Assembly (NCBI GenBank): GCA_038049695.1
Contig: CP142454.1
Coordinates: forward strand, 90,542,501 to 90,606,500
Origin: Cinnamomum chago
Taxonomy: Eukaryota > Streptophyta > Magnoliopsida > Laurales > Lauraceae
DNA length: 64,000 bases
Direction: 5' to 3'
Shown here: in pieces, positions 58,247-64,000 of the stretch
Numbering within the stretch: position 1 is the first letter of the stretch
Layout of the letters: each line of letters starts with the position of its first letter
Position numbers and translations under genes: made by a program
The notes under the pieces: model-generated
The model's database searches: none
What the model saw: the letters and a program-made list of their open reading frames with translations, nothing else
What the model was told of the DNA's origin: nothing

Positions 58247-58790
58247 ATGGCTGCTACAAATAGCTTCACGAAGGATGACATGTTACTCGGGGATGTAAAG
58301 CACAATCGGCCATTATACTTCACAAGATATATCAGTGAAGTTGAATTACCAAGAGTACAAATTGACCCTGGATCAGCAATTAACCTCGTGCCACTACGGG
58401 CCTTAAAATATTTGGGAATCCCAACTAGCAAGCTCATCTATATAAAATTCAGCATATCGGCATACAATGGAGAAACACAAAAGGCTATTGGTAGGATAGT
58501 TATTCCATGTTAGATTGGAGACATGAAATCTCAGGTCGTGGTCTACGCCATTGATGCCAAAACTTCCTACAATTTGCTCCTTAGAAGGCCATGGATTCAT
58601 GAAAACTAGTAGTCCCTTCGACGTTACATCAGTGTATCAAATACATTGATAAAAATTCAGAAGTATCTCAACTCTTTGCTGATAAGAAACCCTTCAAAGG
58701 AATGGAAGCATATTGTGTGGATCCTAGATTTTACTCGTCAGAACCTAACGGTGATGCAAATGAAAGCACATCGGAAGCATTTTTTGTAAA
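58247..58790 (+). pseudogene. Aspartic protease region (A3)
   Basis: VELPRVQIDPGSAINLVPLR holds the retropepsin signature. The frame is stopped at 58511-58513 (TAG, where A1 has AAG), and a second TAG interrupts the GRPWIHEN-like segment near 58607. Confidence 0.8.
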
Positions 58791-59701
58791 AAAAAATCTA
58801 AAACCAAAAAGAATAATTTCAAGTTATCTATACCTCTACCCGCAAAACTACTCGAAGGTGTTGAGATAATAAATGGTGAATCCTCTACTAACGTTGCCAC
58901 AAAAGCACCTGAATGCTCCAAGATTAGCATTCGTCCAAAGGTTGAAGAGATAACTTTCATTAAGAAAAGACTTGTAGAGGTTCCAAGTTCCAGATCAAAA
59001 AGAGTCTCAGTCGGCGTAATATCATTTGTGGGAGAAGATGAAGGCAGAGGGTAAAAGTCACTTATCGACTCTGTTAAACTCCCTATCCCGATGATATATC
59101 TTCCGAGGCCTCCAGAAGAACTAAAAGGAGCAATATTTGTTGTGCCCATGAAACATCGGCCACCTATCGTGTTTTATCGAGTATCGTACCCTTCACAGAT
59201 GATTGTTGGAGAGTTTCCTATGGAACGGACCCCGGATTTCTCTATGTATAGCTATAAGGCTAAATTGATATTGCGAAGGATGGGTTATGATGTTACCAGC
59301 CGGCAAGGACTGAAGCAGAGTCGTGGCATTCCAGTTCCATAGGAGATGCACGTAAGATCGTGGAAAAATCATGGACATGTTAGATTCATCCCATATGGTC
59401 TAGGATATTGTCCGGTATCAACAACAACAGCCAATCATCGTTACTGCAACAAGCTCTTAACACCCTTCCATGAACAAGAAGAAAAAGACTAGAACTTCAA
59501 AATTAGTTCATCAAGTTGGGCTGTATTTTCAATTAATTGCATTTCCATTTCAGGTGAGGACGTAGATGAAAATGAAGAAAGGTACTTTGAACTAGAAAAA
59601 GAAATGGAGGATGTAAAACCAAGTCCCCCACGGAGGATAAGGTTAAACAAATTAATCTGGGAACAGAAAGTGATCCCCGTCCAATATTTGTAAATGCAAA
59701 A
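58791..59701 (+). other. Protease-to-RT interval of A3 with splice acceptor
   Basis: Short broken frames, shared in part with A1 (PRPPEELKGAIFV near 59095). ATTGCATTTCCATTTCAG ends at 59553 as a good plant 3' splice site, conserved in A1. This supports an Ogre-type intron of uncertain length. Confidence 0.6.
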
Positions 59702-61138
59702 TTGAATAAAGACGAAATTTCAGAGTATACTTGTCTTTTGAATGAATTTAAAGATGTTTTTGCATGGTCTTATTCTAAAATGCCTGGCCTTGATCCAGGA
59801 ATTGCAATGCATAGGTTAAGTTCAAGAAAAGATGTTAAACTCATTAAACAAGCTAGCTCAAAGAAGATTCCGACCATACATAATGGATAAAATCGAAAAA
59901 GTGGTTCAAAAGATAAAAGATGTTGGCTTCATTAGGGAGGAACAACATCCTGATTGGTTAGCCAACATTGTTCCAGTTACAAAGAAAAATGGCCAGATTA
60001 GAATCTGTATTAATTTTAGAAATTTAAATGAGGCTTGTCCTAAGGATGAATTCCCTTTACCCATCGCAGAAATCATGATTGATAATACTTTTGGTTACGA
60101 AAGAATGTCTTTTATGGACGGTTTCTCAAGATATAACCAAATCAAAATGCATCCTAATGACCAGAAGCACACTGCATTTCGAACACCATTTGGAATCTAT
60201 TGTTACACTGTGCTGCCTTTTGGTTTAAAAAGTGCAGGGGCCGCTTATAAAAAGGGCAATGATGAAAATCTTTAAAGATATGCAACATAAAAGGTGGAAT
60301 GTTATGCAGATGATCTTGCTGTTAAAAGCAAAAGAAAGGAAGATCACCTCAAAGACCTCAGGGAAGTGTTTGAAAGACTTCGACGGTATAAACTCCGCAT
60401 GAACCCATTGAAATGCTTTTTTGGTGTTTCTTTGGGAAAGTTCTTAGGGTTTATTGTTCGCAAAGATGGAATCGAGCATGATCCAATCAAAACAAAAGCC
60501 ATTTTAGAAACGAAACCTCCAAGAAATCTAAAAGAGCTAAAAGGACTCCAAGGTCGATTGGCCTATATTCGAAGGTTCATTTCTAATTTATCTGGAAGAT
60601 ACCGGCCATTCTCATGTCTGATGAAGAAAGGAGTGAATTTTGTATGGGATCAGGCATGTGATGAAGCCTTTGAAGATATCAAAAAATATCTTACTAGGCC
60701 TCCTGTTTTAGCTGCTCCAATGCAAGGGAGACCATTCATTTTGTATACGCGAGCTCTTGATCACTCCTTGGGGGCAATGCTGGCACAAAAGAATAACCAA
60801 GGGCATGAGGTGGCACTTTACTACTTAAGTAGGATGATGGTAGGAGTAGAACATAGATATCCACCGATAGAGAAAGAATGCCTCGCGCTAATGTTTGCAA
60901 TACAAAAATTAAGGCACTACCTGCTCTCACAAACAGTTCATCTTGTCTCTCGTGTAAACCCATTAAAGACCTTAGTAACAAAGGCGGGATCTTTGAGTGC
61001 AAGATTAGCAAAATGGTCCATTCTCCTTTCCCAATATGATATCATATATGTCCCACAAAAAGAAGTAAAAGGTCAAGCATTAGCAGATTTCTTGGCCGCG
61101 TATCCATTACCACCTGATTTCGAGCTAAGGGATGCTTT
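59702..61138 (+). pseudogene. Reverse transcriptase - RNase H (A3), cut at 61138
   Basis: Linker NKDEISEYTCLLNEFKDVF, the AGCTAGCT frameshift at 59851-59858, RT motifs (RICINFRNLNEACP, FMDGFSRYNQIKM, LPFGLKSAGA), a frame break near 60280, YADD at about 60305, and connection and RNase H to 61138. The RNase H again has TRALD in place of TDAS. The sequence stops at CTAAGGGATGCTTT, exactly before the part with which A2 begins. Confidence 0.85.
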
Positions 61139-62132
61139 GTTTCATGTGTGTAGGTACCTTTGCAATTTAATGGCAAAGGGGGAGAAAGTATGCAAGTTCT
61201 CAAAAGGGTGAAGAGAATTTCCAAGGTTCCTAAGGGGCGGTTTTGTATGATCTTCTACAAGGGGAGAGAATACATACCTTGCCAAAGGGAGAAAGAGGCA
61301 TGGTCAAAGGGGGAGAGCAAATAGAAGAAAGAAAGCTTGGAAGCTAAAGGAGATGCTTGGCTAAAGAAAGGAAGATTGAAGAATGATCAAGCTCCAAGCA
61401 TCATGAAGAATGAAGAAAAGAAAAGAGCCCAAGCCAAGAGAAGCATCCAAGAAGATTTCAAGACTTGTCCAGCTGAGGGGGAGCTGAAGACTAAGTGTGT
61501 TTATTCAGTGGTGAGTGTGTTGCCATCAAATTGCAAAGGGGGAGATTGTTAGGAATTTTGTAGATTGCAATTTGATGGATGCATTTCATTCTAGCATCAT
61601 TTGATTTACACACATATGCATTGATTTATAAAGACTTGAAATCTTGTTTTATTCATGCATTGTTTTTAAGAGTTGTAAAAGTTTTGATTTATGCATGATT
61701 TTCTTTTAAAACTTGGATGCATTTGTTTTTTGAAAAGAGTTTTAGAAATCAAGCTAGCCTTTGGTTTTAAAGTTTTGAATCATTTTTAGGCTTTGTGTGT
61801 TTCATGTTTTTAAACCCCTTAGAATGATTTAAAACATGTTACCAAGCTTGATTTAGTGGCCCAAAAATCCCCACAAAGAATTACCTTCAATTATGCAAAA
61901 GTGGATTTTTGGTGTCCCGGCAGTGTCGCCGGTCGACCGGCCCAGGGGTCCCGGTCGACCGGGAACACTGCAGGTAGAAAGTTGCCCTGGAGCCCCAACG
62001 GTCATTTTTCTGACCGTTGTGCTTTCCCAGTCGACCTAGACCTGTTTGCAGGTCGACCGAGGACTAGCCGTTGGGCACTTTTTGCTATAACTATGAGTTC
62101 TTTCCTTTGCCAAAAGTTGGGAATTTTAAGGC
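61137..62132 (+). mobile_element. Sirevirus-like 3' fragment fused to A3
   Basis: From 61137 the sequence follows the E 3' region (TTGTTTCATGTGTGTAGGTA) with GGGGGAG tracts near 61179, 61260, 61308, 61477 and 61537, then an LTR from 61547 (TGTTAGGAATTTTG). The LTR is closest in style to that of C and is interrupted at 62132 by a Tekay LTR. The junction with A3 has about 2 bp of microhomology and no LTR end. Confidence 0.85.
61917..62093 (+). promoter_or_regulatory. Palindromes, MSA-like site and TATA box in the Sirevirus LTR fragment
   Basis: GCCGGTCGACCGGC, CCCGGTCGACCGGG and weaker GGTCGACC units lie near 61929, 61952, 62031 and 62051. CCCAACGGTCA at 61994-62004 matches the plant mitotic MSA consensus YCYAACGGYYA and pairs with TGACCGTTG as a hairpin. 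A TATAACTA lies near 62086. Confidence 0.65.
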
Positions 62133-64000
62133 TGTAAGACCCCGACCCGAGTGAACCCGATTAGTGCTAATTAAGTTGCGTGTTAGTGCTAAGCTTGATT
62201 AGTGTTTTTGGCTAAGTTGGGTTTGGAATAACTTTTGATATAGTTTTGGGGATTTTGATTTGCTTTGTGTTAGTAGGGCCCTTTGGGGGTTTCCTTTCAT
62301 GACATTGCATATGTTTGAGGATTTATCGGAGACTTTTACATTCATGATTTTAATCCCGTTTTACTCGTTTTGATGATCCCTACAACTTTCATGTTGATCC
62401 CGTCCCCGTTTGAGATCCCGAAACCCGATTTCATAGCCTTGAGGGCAAAACAGTCATTTCACACCAAATCTGTACCCAAAACTTGATATTCTCGAAACCC
62501 GCAAAACATATATTTTTTGGAAACTAGATATTTCGACGAACATTTCTTCCTTCTTCGTCGAATTCATCCGAGGACCCGAGAGAGATGATTTTAGCCAAAC
62601 TAGTTCCTTAAGTTGTGGGACCCAACCCTCAATTGTTAACAAAGGAGACTCTTCCCTTCTTTCTCCATTTTCATGTTCCAGCACAACTATTGAGCCTAGG
62701 GTTTTTCTTGCAACTTCTCTTCTTCTTCTTGCTTCTCCATCACAAATCCTCACCAATCTTGCACCAAACTCGAAATGGAGATCACCAATCTCTTCCTCAT
62801 CTCGCAAGCTTCACTTTGATACCTTTTGTAGAAGAATCCATCAACTTTCAGACTCCCTTTGAGATAGCTCTCTTCATTTGAAGGTCATCCAAGTAAGTGT
62901 TCTTCTTCATCTTCTAGATTTGTGTTCCTATAGCCTTAGAGAAGCTCCACCTTTATTATTGAAAGGTTTCCTTGTCATTTCATTGTTTAACCCATTTTAG
63001 GGTTTGTTTTGGGGGTTTTTGATTGTAGCTTGGCTTTGAGCAATAGAAGTGAATAGAGGCTTGATTTCAGCTAGCTTGGACTTGAGGCAAGTGAATGTTT
63101 GGATGTTTTTAAGTTTCAAATGGTTTGGTGTAGCATTTATGGATTTCCATGCTTTTATTGATTTTTCATGGTTGGAATAAATGATCTTAATGCATCTTGT
63201 TAGCCTCATTTAATGTCTTGGAAACATGTGTTTAAGTCATCTTGATTATAGTTCTATGTGGTTGTTGATGTGTTGGAAGGAAAGGAAAAAGGGAAGAAAA
63301 ATCAACTGTCCCGGACCTGCTGCACGCCCAGGCCCGATCGATCGGACGTGCAGGCCAATCGATCGGTCTGTCTTTAACTGAGAGGCTTTCTGAGCCGATC
63401 GATCGGACTCTGTTCATAACTGAGACAGAAATTTCGGCCGATCGATCGGACCGAAAGTGGGTTTTGATTTTTTATTTTTTTTTTAACCTTGGCTACCCTC
63501 CTTGGACTCACTTGACCATATGTGAGAGCGTCTTGAGCCGATGCCCTTCACGGTTGGTTCGGATGCATCGAAGTTCAATCTATTTCAATCTTGAACGGGA
63601 TGGAACGACATGATATCTTCTTCATACCTAAATGCAAAGTCTATTTCCTTGGGTATCGCGAATTCTATTCCTTTCGGTGACTAAGTAGGTTGCTCGATGG
63701 TTCCGGGTTGACATCATACGTAGGATGGACCGTTTATAGTCTTGATCTTCTATGGTAATACCTAGTTCTAACCATAAGCTCATGTTAAGTCTTAAAAATT
63801 GTAAAAGTGCATAAGGAGCCCGGAATGTCTTCAAACTCAAGGAGTACCAAATCATTTCAATAATTGACATACGGGACCCCTATTCACTTAAATAGATCTT
63901 GAAATCAATATTTTCTCGGAATTGTAATAGTTCATTTTATTTCTTCATTTCCAAGTTTTACTTTACATGATCTGTTTTCCCGAAAGCTTGATTGTTACAC
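62133..64000 (+). mobile_element. Tekay-type LTR, left end only
   Basis: TGTAAGACCCCGACCCGAG is a typical LTR start. The body is collinear with the solo LTR at 2943, for example ACCCGATTTCATAGCCTTG near 62424, ATATTTCGACGAACATTTC near 62528 and TCTTGAGCCGATGCCCTTCA near 63530. It runs off the window, so full element versus solo LTR is unknown. Confidence 0.85.
63331..63451. repeat. CGATCGATCGG palindrome cluster
   Basis: Four units based on CCGATCGATCGG lie near 63334, 63356, 63396 and 63438, at the position where the related LTRs carry TCGCTCGAGCGA units. The flanking ACAGAAATTTC is conserved. Confidence 0.88.

Larger units (their letters stand above)
16093..61138 (+). mobile_element. Element A2/A3: circularly permuted Ogre/Tat element, split by the nested insertion 22664-55260
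   Basis: The plus-strand order is archaeal-type RNase H, integrase, 3' repeats, PPT, LTR, PBS, ORF1, gag, protease, RT, RNase H. There is a single LTR in the middle. Compared with A1, the right end (CTAAGGGATGCTTT, 61138) and the left end (ATGAACCAGTC, 16093) are separated by only CCCAG, so each half contains what the other lacks. The protein-coding parts carry stops and frameshifts. The family is the same as A1. Confidence 0.75.

Overview
The window is plant nuclear heterochromatin, almost certainly from an angiosperm. Every coding feature is a plant transposable-element protein or a plant-specific transposon-like gene: a plant mobile domain gene, a Tekay chromovirus, Ogre/Tat-type Ty3/gypsy elements and Sirevirus-like Ty1/copia elements. 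Introns have GT-AG borders, codon use is AT-rich, and no bacterial features are present. I see no intact host gene, no rRNA or tRNA gene and no CRISPR.

Layout. (1) 2-2865: a spliced but broken plant mobile domain/coiled-coil gene entering from the left edge. A 4.1-kb Tekay-type solo LTR (2943-7053, TSD TTTGG) sits in its last visible intron. (2) 7230-16031: an Ogre-like element, A1, on the minus strand, with many stops and an internal deletion. (3) 16093-61138: a second Ogre-like element, A2/A3, on the plus strand in circularly permuted order: aRNaseH-integrase-3' repeats-LTR-PBS-ORF1-gag-protease-RT-RNaseH. (4) Inside A2/A3 is a Russian-doll nest, each level flanked by its own 5-bp target-site duplication. 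A TG..CA element resembling a solo LTR (B, 22664-55260, ATGTC) is split by a gag-less Sirevirus-like element (C, 24135-54965, CAACC). C is split by an intact Tekay chromovirus (D, 29045-52992, GAAAT). The left LTR of D is split by a Sirevirus-like gag-only tandem, LTR-I-LTR-I-LTR (E, 30785-44269, CATTT). (5) 61137-62132: a Sirevirus 3' fragment fused to A3. (6) 62133-64000: a further Tekay-type LTR running off the window.

Relations. D carries an uninterrupted gag-pol-chromodomain polyprotein and could be autonomous. E and C encode no pol and would need an autonomous Sirevirus in trans. LTR divergence by eye (C several percent, D about ten substitutions, E essentially only poly-C length) agrees with the nesting order.

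Most unusual signals: a collinear array of at least 12 short hairpins, with different stems but a shared AGTTATATC-like loop, in the noncoding part of E and C; hypervariable clusters of short GC-rich palindromes in the LTRs, just upstream of a TATA box in the Sirevirus-like ones; and the circular permutation of A2/A3, whose two outer ends abut to within 5 nt of the family sequence. All coordinates and comparisons were read by eye; no alignment or database search was run.
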